Below are positions 43,450-53,438 of a DNA stretch of 64,000 bases, one piece after another (the first letter of the stretch is position 1; each line of letters begins with the position of its first letter). The notes under the pieces are model-generated. The model saw only the letters and a list, made by a program, of their open reading frames with translations. It searched no databases and was not told where the DNA came from. Source of the stretch: Pedobacter montanisoli (GTDB taxonomy: Bacteria > Bacteroidota > Bacteroidia > Sphingobacteriales > Sphingobacteriaceae). The position numbers and the translations under genes are program-made. Where the stretch lies: NCBI RefSeq assembly GCF_022809115.1, contig NZ_JALGBH010000001.1, forward strand, positions 1,178,001-1,242,000, given 5' to 3'.

Positions 43450-46400
43450 TTATTCGTCTGTATCTTCTTTAACCTCTTCAAAATTTAAATGTGTTTGCTC
43501 TTGAATTAAATCTTCTTCAAAAGGAGATTTTGAGCTTACTTTTTCCTGTAAAGTCTGGAACACGATAAATAATATCGGGATTACGAATACCCCTAAAATG
43601 GTTCCAAAAAGCATTCCACCTACAGCACCCACACCAATAGAATTATTACCGGCGGCACCTACTCCGGTAGATAGCATCAATGGTAATAAACCTAAGATAA
43701 ATGCAAAGGATGTCATTAAAATAGGCCTTAACCTAGCGGTAGCCCCATCTAAAGCTGCATGTAAAATGCTCATGCCCCTTCTTCGCCTGTCAACGGCAAA
43801 TTCTACGATCAGGATGGCATTTTTGGCCAATAAACCAATTAACATGATCAGTGTAATCTGGGTATAGATATTATTATCGATGCCAAAGATCTTACCAAAA
43901 ATGAATACTCCCGCCATACCTACAGGTAGGGATAAAATAACGGCTATTGGTAATACATAACTTTCATATTGTGCACAAAGCAGGAAGTAAACAAATACCA
44001 GACACAGTAAGAAAATATATACCGTTTGGCTACCTGCATTCTGTTCTTCTCTAGATAAGCCCGAGAACTCATAACCGAATCCCGGAGGGAGATTTTTAAC
44101 AGCTTCTTCTTTAATGGCATTGATGGCATCACCAGAACTGAAACCTGGGCTAGGGTTACCCGTAATGGTAATAGCCGTATAAAGGTTAAAACGTGAGATG
44201 GTTTGTGGACCATATACTTTCTGGAGACTGATAAATCCTTTTATAGGTGCCATTGTTCCGCCCGGTGTGCGTACATAAACATTATTTAAACTCTCTAAAT
44301 TAGCCCTGTACTGAGGGTCTGCCTGATAAACCACACGGTACTGCTTGCCAAATTTATTAAAGTTAGAAGCGTAGATACCACCATAATAACCTTGTAGAAC
44401 GCTCATTACTTCATTAAGTGAAAGACCTGCCTGTTTAATTTTAGGCACATTGGCTGTAATAAGGTATTGCGGATAATTAGGGTTAAATGAAGTAGATGCG
44501 TATTGTATTTCAGAACGTTGATTTAAAGCGCCAATAAACTTACTGCTTACCTGCGTAAAGTTCTCAATGCTTCCGCCTGTACGATCTTGTAACTGAAGTT
44601 CAAAACCACCGCTCGAACCGAAACCAGAAATAGTAGGTGGTGCAAAGAAAATGATACGGGCTTCTTTGATACCAGCAGTTTTTGCAAAAAGCTCTTTAAT
44701 GATCGCTTTTACATCGCGTTTTCTTTCGTTCCAAGGCTTTAACCTTGAAATTACCATACCGTTAGAACTTCCGCTACCACTTAACATACCACGGCCGTTT
44801 ACCTGTAAGGTTAATCTTACCTCTGGAATTTCTTTAACAATATCGTTTACTTTGTTTAACACCTCTGCGGTACGTTCCATTGAAGAACCTGGAGGCAAGG
44901 CAATATCAGACATGATTGAGCCTAAATCTTCGTTTGGTACAAAGCCTTTAGGTGTGCTATACATCAACCATCCAAAAGCAAGGGTAGCAATTAATAAACC
45001 TAAACCAGCAATCCACTTTTTATGTGCTAAGAAGTTAACAGACTTACGGTATTTAGCTGTCATGCTGTTAAAAGAAGCATTGAATGCAGCATAAAAACGT
45101 TTTATGAAAGTTGTTTTTTCATGCTCCGGATGATCTTTATGTGGTTTTAAAAGTAAAGCACAAAGCGCAGGGCTTAAGGTTAAGGCATTGATGGCCGATA
45201 ACACAATGGAAATAGCTAGTGTTAAACCAAACTGTTTAAAGAACACACCTGATGAACCGCTGATAAAACTTACCGGGATAAATACCGCCGACATTACCAA
45301 TGTAATGGAAATGATTGCTCCGGTAATCTCATCCATAGCATCTTTTGTGGCCGATTTTGCCGAAGTATATTTACCCGTTTCTAACTTGGCATGTACTGCT
45401 TCAACCACCACAATGGCATCATCTACCACAATACCTATGGCCAATACCAAAGCAAACAGCGTTAACAGGTTTATGGTAAAACCAAATAAACTAAGGAAGA
45501 AGAATGTACCAATAATAGCAACCGGTACAGATATGGCTGGGATTAAAGTAGATTTAAAATCTTGCAGGAAAATAAACACCACAATAAATACCAGGATAAA
45601 TGCTTCAAAAAGAGTATGCAACACTTTTTCAATGGATGCATCCAAGAAATCGTTTACGTTGGTAAGAACAGTATATTTTACACCCGAAGGAAAAGTGTGC
45701 GATGCACTTTCAATAGCAGCCAATGCGCCTTCAATAACTTCTTTGGCGTTAGAGCCTGCAGTTTGGTTAATAGCAAAACCTAAACCCGGTTTACCATTTA
45801 ATTTAATAGAACTGGCATAGCTTTGTGCACCCATTTCAATACGGGCAATATCTTTTAATTTTAATACCTGTCCGTTTGCTGCGGTTCTAACGATAATATC
45901 GCCAAACTGGCTTTCGTCTTTTAAACGGCCTGTATATTTTAAAGTATATTGAAAAGATTGCTGACCTTGCTCGCCCAACTGACCTGGTGCGGCTTCAATA
46001 TTCTGTTCGGCAAGTACAGCGCTGATATCGGCAGGAATCAATCCATAAGCAGCCATTACATCAGGTTTTAACCAGATACGCATAGTGTAAATAGACTGGC
46101 CGAAAGCGTTTACATCACCTACACCCGGTACACGTTTAATTTGCGGGATAATATTGATTTCAGCATAGTTCTGTAAGAACTTCTGATCATACTCAGGTTT
46201 TTCTCCGTATAAAGAGAAAATCAGTACGTTACTGGCCTGGCGTTTGGCCGTAATTACACCTGCACGTGTAACTTCGGCAGGTAATAAACTGGTTGCCCTA
46301 GCAACACGGTTTTGCACGTTTACGGCGGCAAGATCGGGATTAGTACCCAATTTAAAATAAACGGTAATATTTGCCGAACCGTCGTTACCAGCTGTTGAAG

Positions 46401-46635
46401 TCATGTAAGTCATGTTTTCAACCCCGTTTATTTGCTCTTCGAGCGGAATAACCACACTACTCATTACCACATCGGCATTGGCACCTTGATATGATGCGGA
46501 TACCTGAATGGTTGGAGGCGCAATTTCTGGATATTGAGAAACCGGCAAAGTAATGATACCTAAGATACCCAGTATAACAATGATAATGGAGATAACTGTA
46601 GATAAAACCGGCCTTTCTATAAATTTCTTAAACAT
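43450..46635 (-). CDS. RND efflux permease (AcrB/HAE1 family)
   Basis: 1061 aa, twelve membrane helices in two repeats with large periplasmic loops. N-terminus FIERPVLSTVISIIIVILG and the helix-4 DD pair in GIVVDDAIVVVEAVHAK (proton relay), with the matching Lys region in the second half (LAKNAILIVEFAVD), mark it as an HAE1 multidrug proton antiporter rather than a metal pump. C-terminus has an acidic tail. Translated between adaptor and outer-membrane genes of the same operon. Substrates cannot be deduced. Confidence 0.95.
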   Translation of the reverse strand: MFKKFIERPVLSTVISIIIVILGILGIITLPVSQYPEIAPPTIQVSASYQGANADVVMSSVVIPLEEQINGVENMTYMTSTAGNDGSANITVYFKLGTNPDLAAVNVQNRVARATSLLPAEVTRAGVITAKRQASNVLIFSLYGEKPEYDQKFLQNYAEINIIPQIKRVPGVGDVNAFGQSIYTMRIWLKPDVMAAYGLIPADISAVLAEQNIEAAPGQLGEQGQQSFQYTLKYTGRLKDESQFGDIIVRTAANGQVLKLKDIARIEMGAQSYASSIKLNGKPGLGFAINQTAGSNAKEVIEGALAAIESASHTFPSGVKYTVLTNVNDFLDASIEKVLHTLFEAFILVFIVVFIFLQDFKSTLIPAISVPVAIIGTFFFLSLFGFTINLLTLFALVLAIGIVVDDAIVVVEAVHAKLETGKYTSAKSATKDAMDEITGAIISITLVMSAVFIPVSFISGSSGVFFKQFGLTLAISIVLSAINALTLSPALCALLLKPHKDHPEHEKTTFIKRFYAAFNASFNSMTAKYRKSVNFLAHKKWIAGLGLLIATLAFGWLMYSTPKGFVPNEDLGSIMSDIALPPGSSMERTAEVLNKVNDIVKEIPEVRLTLQVNGRGMLSGSGSSNGMVISRLKPWNERKRDVKAIIKELFAKTAGIKEARIIFFAPPTISGFGSSGGFELQLQDRTGGSIENFTQVSSKFIGALNQRSEIQYASTSFNPNYPQYLITANVPKIKQAGLSLNEVMSVLQGYYGGIYASNFNKFGKQYRVVYQADPQYRANLESLNNVYVRTPGGTMAPIKGFISLQKVYGPQTISRFNLYTAITITGNPSPGFSSGDAINAIKEEAVKNLPPGFGYEFSGLSREEQNAGSQTVYIFLLCLVFVYFLLCAQYESYVLPIAVILSLPVGMAGVFIFGKIFGIDNNIYTQITLIMLIGLLAKNAILIVEFAVDRRRRGMSILHAALDGATARLRPILMTSFAFILGLLPLMLSTGVGAAGNNSIGVGAVGGMLFGTILGVFVIPILFIVFQTLQEKVSSKSPFEEDLIQEQTHLNFEEVKEDTDE

Positions 46636-46705
46636 AGTATCGATTTACGATTTTAAATTTATGATGATAAAGTTAAGCCTCATACGAGAGGGCAGCAGCT
46701 AAAAT

Positions 46706-47890
46706 TTATGGTTTTTGCGTTTTAATATCAGCAAAAACAGAATCGGCAGGTTTATTTACAGGCTTGATCTTATCACCTTCTTTTAAACCTGAAAAACCTT
46801 CCAAAATAATTTTATCGCCTGTTTTTAAGCCGTTGGTTACTACAAAGAAATTGCCTTTGGTTAACTCCATAATTTCTATGTTGGTGATTTTTACACCTCC
46901 TGTATCTGTTACCAGATAAACAAATTTCTTACCCTGTATGTCTGTGGTTGATTTTTGAGGAACCAAGATGGCATTTTTTAGGTATTGAGGTACTCTGATC
47001 GATGCACTTCCTCCGGTTCTGAGTAAGCCATTAGGATTTGAGAAAGTAGCTCTTAAGCTCGAAGCGCCAGTTTGGCTGTTGATTTGTCCGCTAACCGTTT
47101 CGATTTTCCCTTTCTCATTGTAAATGCTTCCATCGGCCAATACCAATGAAACGGCAGGCATTTGTTTAATTTTATCAGCCAGATTATTTCCTTTTACATT
47201 TCGAGAAATATCAAGCAGTTGCTTTTCGTTTAAAGAGAAATAAGCAAAAACTTTAGAAATATTAGATACAGTGGTTAAAGGTAACTGACTGTTGCTGCTT
47301 ACCAAAGCACCTACTTTATAAGGAATTGTTCCTATAACCCCGTTTACCGGACTTGCAACTACAGTATAACCTAAGTTAACTTTTGCATTAACCAAAGCTG
47401 CTTTTGCCTGAGCAAGGTTAGCCTTTTTTGCAGTTAATGTAAGCTCAGCATTCTGAAGGTCAAACTTGCTGATGATGTCCTTTTCTACTAAAGGTTTTGT
47501 TTTGTTATACTGCAATTGAGCTGCATTAACATCTGCTTCAGCACTTTTAATAGCAGCTTCGGCAGTTCTTACCGCCTGCTCATACTGAGGTGCGTTAATG
47601 GCAAATAAAGGTTGCCCCTGTTTTACGGTAGCGCCTTCATCAACATATATACGCTCAATAAAGCCATCGATCTTTGGTCTAATATCTACATTCTGCATAC
47701 CTTCTAAAGTAGCAGGATAATCAGTTTCAAGAGAAGTGTTTTGCTCATCAACCTGCACAACAGGATAAGGTTGCGGACCTGTAGGCCCCGCAGGTGCACC
47801 TGCTTTTTGACCTTTATCGCCGCCGCTACAAGCGGCAACCAGTATGCTAAATGTACCTGCTAAGGTTAAAAATTGTGTTGCTTTTTTCAT
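46706..47890 (-). CDS. RND efflux periplasmic adaptor (membrane fusion lipoprotein)
   Basis: 394 aa lipoprotein (LVAACSGG lipobox), followed by barrel-sandwich hybrid halves (YPATLEGMQNVDIRPKIDGF, VVASPVNGVIGTIP) flanking a helical hairpin (~95-165), then beta-barrel and membrane-proximal domains. First gene of the efflux operon. A 12-bp inverted repeat 53-82 bp upstream is a candidate operator or leader hairpin. Confidence 0.92.
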   Translation of the reverse strand: MKKATQFLTLAGTFSILVAACSGGDKGQKAGAPAGPTGPQPYPVVQVDEQNTSLETDYPATLEGMQNVDIRPKIDGFIERIYVDEGATVKQGQPLFAINAPQYEQAVRTAEAAIKSAEADVNAAQLQYNKTKPLVEKDIISKFDLQNAELTLTAKKANLAQAKAALVNAKVNLGYTVVASPVNGVIGTIPYKVGALVSSNSQLPLTTVSNISKVFAYFSLNEKQLLDISRNVKGNNLADKIKQMPAVSLVLADGSIYNEKGKIETVSGQINSQTGASSLRATFSNPNGLLRTGGSASIRVPQYLKNAILVPQKSTTDIQGKKFVYLVTDTGGVKITNIEIMELTKGNFFVVTNGLKTGDKIILEGFSGLKEGDKIKPVNKPADSVFADIKTQKP

Positions 47891-47942
47891 ATATATGTTA
47901 CTGAGTTTGATGCTTTTGATAATATGTCTATACTAAAAATAG

Positions 47943-47972
47943 AAACCATTAAACGAGATGGTTTAATGGTTT
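47943..47972. promoter_or_regulatory. Perfect inverted repeat ahead of the RND efflux operon
   Basis: AAACCATTAAAC, 6-base spacer, GTTTAATGGTTT. On the transcribed (minus) strand it is followed by CTATTTTTAG, so it could be either a dyad operator for a TetR-like repressor or a weak leader terminator. A further half-like AAATGGTTT lies near 48037. The rest of the 354-bp stretch 47891-48244 holds no gene I can support. Confidence 0.55.
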
Positions 47973-48244
47973 TATGATTGAGATATTGATTTTTAAAATC
48001 AGGGGAAAAACTTGGTATGACCAAATCATGAAATAAATGGTTTCTGTTGCGTAACAACCTATTAATGCTTGATTTGATGATATTCCTTTTTACCAAGTTG
48101 CAGTATTTTAATTATTAAAACGACAACAAAAATAGCAGAGCGTTGTTTCGCCAAAGTCAGAGAAATCTCATTTAATCAATTGATTGAATTTTGTTACAAA
48201 ATAGGTTGTGTGTAATGCCGCAGAACCTATTTATGATGAGAAGA

Positions 48245-49030
48245 TTAAACTATTATCTTTCCTTCAAAAACTTTCTCGGCGGGGCCACATAAAAATACAT
48301 CAGAGAAAACCTGACCGTTATAATTGAATTTTATTTCCAGGTTACCACCTAAAACTTTAACAGGAGTTTCAATATGGCCTATGCGGTTATCTTTCTTTGC
48401 CATGGCCATAGCAACGGCAGTTACGCCTGTTCCGCATGCATAAGTTTCATCTTCAACGCCACGTTCAAAGGTGCGTACAAATAAATGATTCGGCTTTTTT
48501 TCCACAAAGTTTACATTAATGCCATTTACTTTATAGGTATCGTTATTCCTGATTTCGTAACCGTGTTTGTACACATCTAATGCTTCTAAACCACTTACTT
48601 CCTTTACATAATGAGGAGAGCCCGTGTTGAGCACAAAGGCATCTTCATCATTGGCAATTTGCTCTACATCTATCATTTGCAGCTCTACCCAGTTGCCTTC
48701 TTCTGTAATTTTGGCATAGTGCGGGCCATCAACTGCCAAAAAATTAGTTTCATTTTCAATGATACCCAGATGTTTGGCAAAAGCAACAATGCAACGTCCG
48801 CCATTACCACACATCGTACCCACATTGCCATCGGCATTGTAGTAATGCATTTCAAAATCGTACTCAGGATGTGAGGTTAAAAACATTAATCCGTCGCCTC
48901 CTATGCCAAATCTTCTGTCGCAAAGTTGGGCAACAAGCGCATTGTCGATATTTTTTAAGGGTGCTTCGCGGTGATCTATCACAATAAAATCATTTCCTGC
49001 CCCCTGGTATTTATAGAAAGAGATATTCAT
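48245..49030 (-). CDS. dapF: Diaminopimelate epimerase
   Basis: 261 aa cofactor-independent epimerase converting LL-DAP to meso-DAP for peptidoglycan and lysine. The two catalytic cysteines are C74 in GTMCGNGGRC and C199 in YACGTGVTAVA; KYQGAGNDFIVID at the N-terminus is the family signature. Normal length for Bacteroidota. No other dap gene adjoins. Confidence 0.95.
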   Translation of the reverse strand: MNISFYKYQGAGNDFIVIDHREAPLKNIDNALVAQLCDRRFGIGGDGLMFLTSHPEYDFEMHYYNADGNVGTMCGNGGRCIVAFAKHLGIIENETNFLAVDGPHYAKITEEGNWVELQMIDVEQIANDEDAFVLNTGSPHYVKEVSGLEALDVYKHGYEIRNNDTYKVNGINVNFVEKKPNHLFVRTFERGVEDETYACGTGVTAVAMAMAKKDNRIGHIETPVKVLGGNLEIKFNYNGQVFSDVFLCGPAEKVFEGKIIV

Positions 49031-49210
49031 ATTTTCTTCATTTAATGATGAAATATTTGCCTATGCTGTTAAACAATTATTTAAGAGCTAATTGTTTTAA
49101 CATTTTTTAACATCAAAAGATGTGTTATAAATGTACAAATATCGTTGATATGGTATTAAATTTGAATACTTGACATTAAAAATTGATTTTACGAGAATAA
49201 AAGTAATAAT

Positions 49211-50776
49211 ATGCAAATGAAAAAAATAGGTTTGATTGTGCTGGCTGCCTTTATAGGAGGGGTAGCTGCAATAGGCGCCTATAAGTTATTTGAGCGCCAC
49301 GATGATGGTTTTACAATTGCAGACAGACAAAATATGATGTTTGCAAAAAATCCTATAGTTTCCTCATCTACTGGTGCGCCTGATTTTGTCCAGGCAGCAG
49401 CAGCTGTTTCTCCAGCAGTGGTACACATTAAAACTACGTATGCCGCTAAATCGGGTAATGGAGGCAGAGATATGGGTGATATTTTTGAGCAGTTCTTTGG
49501 TTTTGGAGGTGGTGGTATGCAACGCGTTCCGCGTCAGCCGCAAGCTGCTTCAGGATCGGGAGTAATCCTAACTTCTGATGGGTATATTGCAACGAATAAT
49601 CACGTAGTTGATGGCGCAGATAAAATAGAAGTAATTTTATCTAACAGACGTAAGGTAACTGCAAAAGTTGTTGGTAAAGACTCTAACACAGACTTAGCCC
49701 TAATTAAAATTGATGTTAATGGATTGCCTTTTATAAAAATGGGCAACTCAGATAACGTACAGGTAGGAGAGTGGGTATTGGCTGTTGGTTTCCCTTTAGA
49801 TTTACAAACTACCGTTACAGCAGGTATTGTGAGTGCTAAAGCACGCAATATTGGTATCTTAAATCGTGAGAGCGGACAAATGACCCAGGAAGAGTATGAA
49901 GAATACCAAAGAACAGGTAAATTACCAAGCCGTACCAATAATTCTATAGAAGCATTTATTCAGACAGATGCAGCCATTAATCCTGGAAACAGCGGAGGCG
50001 CCTTAGTAAATGCAAATGGAGAACTGATCGGTATTAATGCAGCTATTGCTTCACAAACTGGCAGAAATGAAGGGTATGGATTTGCGATCCCTGTTAATCT
50101 GGCTAAGAAGATTTTAGAAGATTTCAGGAAATACGGTTCAGTAAAACGTGGCTATATAGGCGTATCATTTAAACCTTTAGATGCTGATATGGCTGAGGAA
50201 TTAAAAACCAAAGAAATAGCAGGTTTATATGTGAGCGAAGTTGTTCCGAATGGAGGTGCTGAAGCTGCGGGTATTAAATCGGGAGATATCATTAAAAAAG
50301 TAAATGGTGTTGATATTTATGATTCACCAGATCTGCAGGAAAAAATAGGGCGTATGAGCCCTGGTGATAAAGTAAATTTAACTGTTCTAAAAACAGATGG
50401 TTCATTAAAAAATGTATCAGTTACTTTAAAACCTGAAGGTGTGATTAACCCTGTACTGGCTAAAAATAATACTAAAGAGAAAGCCACAGGAACTAACATC
50501 AGTGCATTAGGTGCAAGTTTTGCGCCTGCAAGCGATGCTCAGAAATCTAAATATGGTATTAAAAATGGGGTAGTAGTAACCGATGTTGTTCCGGGTAAAT
50601 TATTTGATTACTGGGACGTGCACAAAGGGTTGATCATTACCAAAGTGAATGGTACCGCTGTAAATAGTGCTGCTGATATACAGAAAGCTCTGCCTGCCTC
50701 AAGAGATGGTAAGGTTACTATTACAGGAGTGAGCGAGAGAGGTGCATTTACTTTCTCTTTTAATGGAGGAGAATAA
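49211..50776 (+). CDS. Do-family periplasmic serine protease (HtrA/DegQ)
   Basis: 521 aa. Signal/anchor (~4-24); trypsin-like domain with triad H131 (ATNNHVVDG), D161 (SNTDLALIKI) and S261 (NPGNSGGALV); two PDZ domains (~310-400 RGYIGVSFKPL; ~420-515 NGVVVTDVVPGK). An extra glycine-rich loop (GFGGGGMQRVP) lies ahead of the His. Degrades and refolds misfolded periplasmic proteins. ATG 49211 or ATG 49217 could start it. Followed by its own terminator. Confidence 0.93.
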   Translation: MQMKKIGLIVLAAFIGGVAAIGAYKLFERHDDGFTIADRQNMMFAKNPIVSSSTGAPDFVQAAAAVSPAVVHIKTTYAAKSGNGGRDMGDIFEQFFGFGGGGMQRVPRQPQAASGSGVILTSDGYIATNNHVVDGADKIEVILSNRRKVTAKVVGKDSNTDLALIKIDVNGLPFIKMGNSDNVQVGEWVLAVGFPLDLQTTVTAGIVSAKARNIGILNRESGQMTQEEYEEYQRTGKLPSRTNNSIEAFIQTDAAINPGNSGGALVNANGELIGINAAIASQTGRNEGYGFAIPVNLAKKILEDFRKYGSVKRGYIGVSFKPLDADMAEELKTKEIAGLYVSEVVPNGGAEAAGIKSGDIIKKVNGVDIYDSPDLQEKIGRMSPGDKVNLTVLKTDGSLKNVSVTLKPEGVINPVLAKNNTKEKATGTNISALGASFAPASDAQKSKYGIKNGVVVTDVVPGKLFDYWDVHKGLIITKVNGTAVNSAADIQKALPASRDGKVTITGVSERGAFTFSFNGGE

Positions 50777-50784
50777 AAACTGAG

Positions 50785-50837
50785 AGAGATCATCTTAAAG
50801 CACCACTAATTAGAGTTTTTGAGATGGTCTCTTTTTT
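50785..50837 (+). terminator. Terminator of the htrA-type gene
   Basis: AGAGATCATCT / AGATGGTCTCT stem (one GU) with a 26-base loop and six T. Confidence 0.7.
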
Positions 50838-50850
50838 ACCTTATTAGAAT

Positions 50851-50882
50851 AAAAAAAGCCTGTGTTTAACACAGGCTTTTTA
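50851..50882 (-). terminator. Terminator of the DUF4197 gene
   Basis: AAAAGCCTGTGTT / AACACAGGCTTTT; on the minus strand followed by TTT. Sits back to back with the preceding terminator. Confidence 0.8.
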
Positions 50883-50968
50883 CTTGCAGATAAAAATAGG
50901 TGGCTTGCCTTTATATGATACAACTTTCGATTTTAACGCCCCTAAATATAAAGAATCAGTTAGGTTTG

Positions 50969-51715
50969 TTATCTTTTTTTGCTGTCAGCGTAACCAAATA
51001 CTTTCTGCAATAATGTTGTTGAACGGGCGCCTATATTATCTCTGATCTTTAATTCTTCCTGTGCTACCTGAACAAACATACCGTCAATGGCTTTTTGAGC
51101 CACATAACTGGTAAGGTCTGTTGTTACAGGTTTTACCAAAGGTATTTTATTGTAGGCGCTTGCAGCATCCGTCCAGTATTTTGTGGCACCTACCTTACTT
51201 AAACTGCTGGCAATTACAGGCGAAAATTTCTCCATTAACTGTGCGGTAGTAACTCTTTTAAAATATTGGGTAGCCGCGTCTTTATTACCCAATAAAATAT
51301 TGGTAGCATCGGCAATGGTCATTTGTTTTATCGCGTTTACAAAAATAGGCTTGGCTTCTTTTGCCGCATCTTCGGCAGCACGGTTCAAGCTTAAAATAAC
51401 ATTATCAGCCAAGCTGTTTAAACCAAGGCTCCTCAACGTGCTTTCTACTTTTTGTGCTTCTGTTGGAAACAATATTTTTATTGCCATATTGCCAAAGAAA
51501 CCATCTCTTGCCGATAAACGATCTGCTCCGGCACTGGTACCCAGTTCTAATGCCTGTTTCAAAGCATTGCCTATTTCTAAACTGGTAGGCGTACCAGTAG
51601 CTCCTGTAGCTACCTGGCCTAAAATTCCACTTATTTGTTGTTGTGATTGTACATCGCAGCTGCTACAAGTAACTGTAGCTGCAATTAACATGCTTAACGC
51701 TATCTTTTTATTCAT
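50969..51715 (-). CDS. DUF4197 exported lipoprotein
   Basis: 248 aa. Signal with a late lipobox-like TCSSC, so probably an outer-membrane or periplasmic lipoprotein. The mature part is helical and matches DUF4197: ALKQALELGTSAGADRLSA, KILFPTEAQKVESTLRSLG, LNRAAEDAAKEAKPIF. Function unknown. Monocistronic, divergent from the sigma-factor pair. Confidence 0.85.
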   Translation of the reverse strand: MNKKIALSMLIAATVTCSSCDVQSQQQISGILGQVATGATGTPTSLEIGNALKQALELGTSAGADRLSARDGFFGNMAIKILFPTEAQKVESTLRSLGLNSLADNVILSLNRAAEDAAKEAKPIFVNAIKQMTIADATNILLGNKDAATQYFKRVTTAQLMEKFSPVIASSLSKVGATKYWTDAASAYNKIPLVKPVTTDLTSYVAQKAIDGMFVQVAQEELKIRDNIGARSTTLLQKVFGYADSKKR

Positions 51716-51902
51716 TTGATTTGAAGACTAAAGTTCAATGACTAGAATTGCTACAATATTAATAAATCTTTTACGATCAATGCGGCTGTCGCTTAAATAA
51801 ATAGATTATCGTCTTATTTAAGAGGTAATGTGTTTTTTAAAATTAAACGCTCATGTCAAAAAATATTTTTATAATTGAATAAGATTAAAGTTTAATGTCC
51901 AC

Positions 51903-52481
51903 TTGAAGTTTATCAAAAATACATCCAAAAATCAAAACCCTGACGATGCAGAGTTGGTTGCCCTTTACCAAAAAAGTGGCGATCTGGATGTGTTGGGTAA
52001 TCTCTATAACAGGTACATGCATTTGGTGTACGGTGTTTGCCTGAGTTATTTTAAAGATGAAGAGCAGAGCAAAGATGCTGTTATGCAGATTTTTGAAGAA
52101 TTGGTTGTTAAACTGCGGGTTCATCAGGTTCAGAATTTCAAAAGCTGGTTGCATGTCTTAACCCGTAATCATTGCTTAATGGCCCTGCGTAAACAAAATA
52201 GAAATCCATTGGTGCCAATGGATGAGAACTTTGTGGAAAAAGATGATTTTGTGCATCTGGATATTGACGATACAAAAGAAACGCAGCTAAGCATTATGGA
52301 AAAGTGCATGGAAACGCTTTCTGAAGAGCAGAGAAAAAGTGTAGATTTATTTTATCTGCAAGAAAAATGCTATAAGGAAGTTGCCGAAATTACAGGCTAC
52401 GATATGCTTAAAGTAAAAAGCTATATCCAGAATGGTAAACGAAATTTAAAAATTTGTATAGAGAAAAACAGTGGCTTATAA
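51903..52481 (+). CDS. ECF-type RNA polymerase sigma factor
   Basis: 192 aa, starting at TTG 51903; no in-frame ATG precedes region 2. Sigma region 2 (~28-95, LYNRYMHLVYGVCLSYF, SWLHVLTRNHCLMALR) and region 4 (~135-185, LSEEQRKSVDLFYLQEKCYK). Directs transcription of an unknown regulon. The stop codon overlaps the start of the next gene by 11 bp, tying it to its likely anti-sigma partner. Confidence 0.88.
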   Translation: MKFIKNTSKNQNPDDAELVALYQKSGDLDVLGNLYNRYMHLVYGVCLSYFKDEEQSKDAVMQIFEELVVKLRVHQVQNFKSWLHVLTRNHCLMALRKQNRNPLVPMDENFVEKDDFVHLDIDDTKETQLSIMEKCMETLSEEQRKSVDLFYLQEKCYKEVAEITGYDMLKVKSYIQNGKRNLKICIEKNSGL

Positions 52482-53406
52482 CGATTGGTTAGATATTGAG
52501 GTATTAGAAGATTACCTTGACGGTAGGCTGGATGCTAAAGAGATGCATCAGGTGGAAAAACTATCCCTTGAAGATCCCTTTGTTGCTCAGGCTTTAGAAG
52601 GTCTGGCTGCCAGTAAAAAACGAACCTATCATCTTTCGCTCTTACAAAAGCAATTACAAGAGCGTTTGCAGCAGAAACCTGTTGAACGTAAAATGTGGCG
52701 TTTAACTTCTCATCGTTTAAGCATTGCGGCTACTGCTGCAGTTGTATTTATATCAGTTAGTATTCTGTTCTGGATGCGGGAGACCAATAGACAGAAGCAG
52801 GCAGAACTGGCTGCAAACAAACCTAAAAATATAGAAGTAAATCTGGCACCACAGGCTGCTGATGTTCCTGAAAGCCAAAAAAATGAATCACAGGTTGTGC
52901 CTGAAAAAGTAGAGGCAGAGTTAGATCATACTTTAAAAAACAATAGCGAGGCACTTGCCCGAAACAATAAACAGACTGATAAAAATCAGAAAGATATTGC
53001 TCCATCACAAGAAATAGTAACAGCAGCAGAACCACCGATGGCTGCACAGGCTAAACGGTCAATGGCAAAACCAGAAAGTTTAGGTGTGGCCGCAATGAGC
53101 AGCCCGGTAGCCTTATCTGTACCTAAAGCAGATAGTATTTCATCTAAGCCTCAACCTTTAAACGGATGGACTACCTACCAAAATTATTTAACAGAACAGA
53201 ACAGAGTAAGTAAAAATCAGGAATTGGGCAAAACAGTAGAACTGCATTTTCTTATAGATAGAAATGGTTTACCAGCTAAAATAGAAGTAACCAAATCTGC
53301 AGGAGGGCAGCTGGATAATGAGGCAGTACGTTTAGTTAAAGAGGGTTCTAAGTGGAAGTATATTGAAGGAACTCCTAACCAAGTTATATTGAAAGTACAA
53401 TTTTAA
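52471..53406 (+). CDS. Anti-sigma-like membrane protein fused to a TonB C-terminal-type domain
   Basis: 311 aa from GTG 52471, overlapping the sigma gene by 11 bp. N-terminal ~85 residues are acidic and helical (LEDYLDGRLDAKEMHQVEKL), as in cytoplasmic anti-sigma domains; one membrane helix (~92-110, TAAVVFISVSILFWM); a Lys/Gln/Ala-rich periplasmic linker; and a C-terminal ~85-residue domain (ELGKTVELHFLIDRNGLP, GGQLDNEAVRLVKEGSKW) of TonB_C type. Combines sigma sequestration with a periplasmic domain that might sense envelope or TonB-linked state; the sensing role is inference. Confidence 0.8.
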   Translation: MAYNDWLDIEVLEDYLDGRLDAKEMHQVEKLSLEDPFVAQALEGLAASKKRTYHLSLLQKQLQERLQQKPVERKMWRLTSHRLSIAATAAVVFISVSILFWMRETNRQKQAELAANKPKNIEVNLAPQAADVPESQKNESQVVPEKVEAELDHTLKNNSEALARNNKQTDKNQKDIAPSQEIVTAAEPPMAAQAKRSMAKPESLGVAAMSSPVALSVPKADSISSKPQPLNGWTTYQNYLTEQNRVSKNQELGKTVELHFLIDRNGLPAKIEVTKSAGGQLDNEAVRLVKEGSKWKYIEGTPNQVILKVQF

Positions 53407-53438
53407 TGCTAAAACCGTACTTTCAATAAGTTATATCA

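Noticed and set aside
45188-45820. Long plus-strand ORF (210 codons) inside the RND permease
   Set aside because: Antisense shadow of a fully conserved permease gene.
47887-48096. 69-codon minus-strand ORF before the RND adaptor
   Set aside because: Atypical composition, overlaps the adaptor start and the dyad; no family features.
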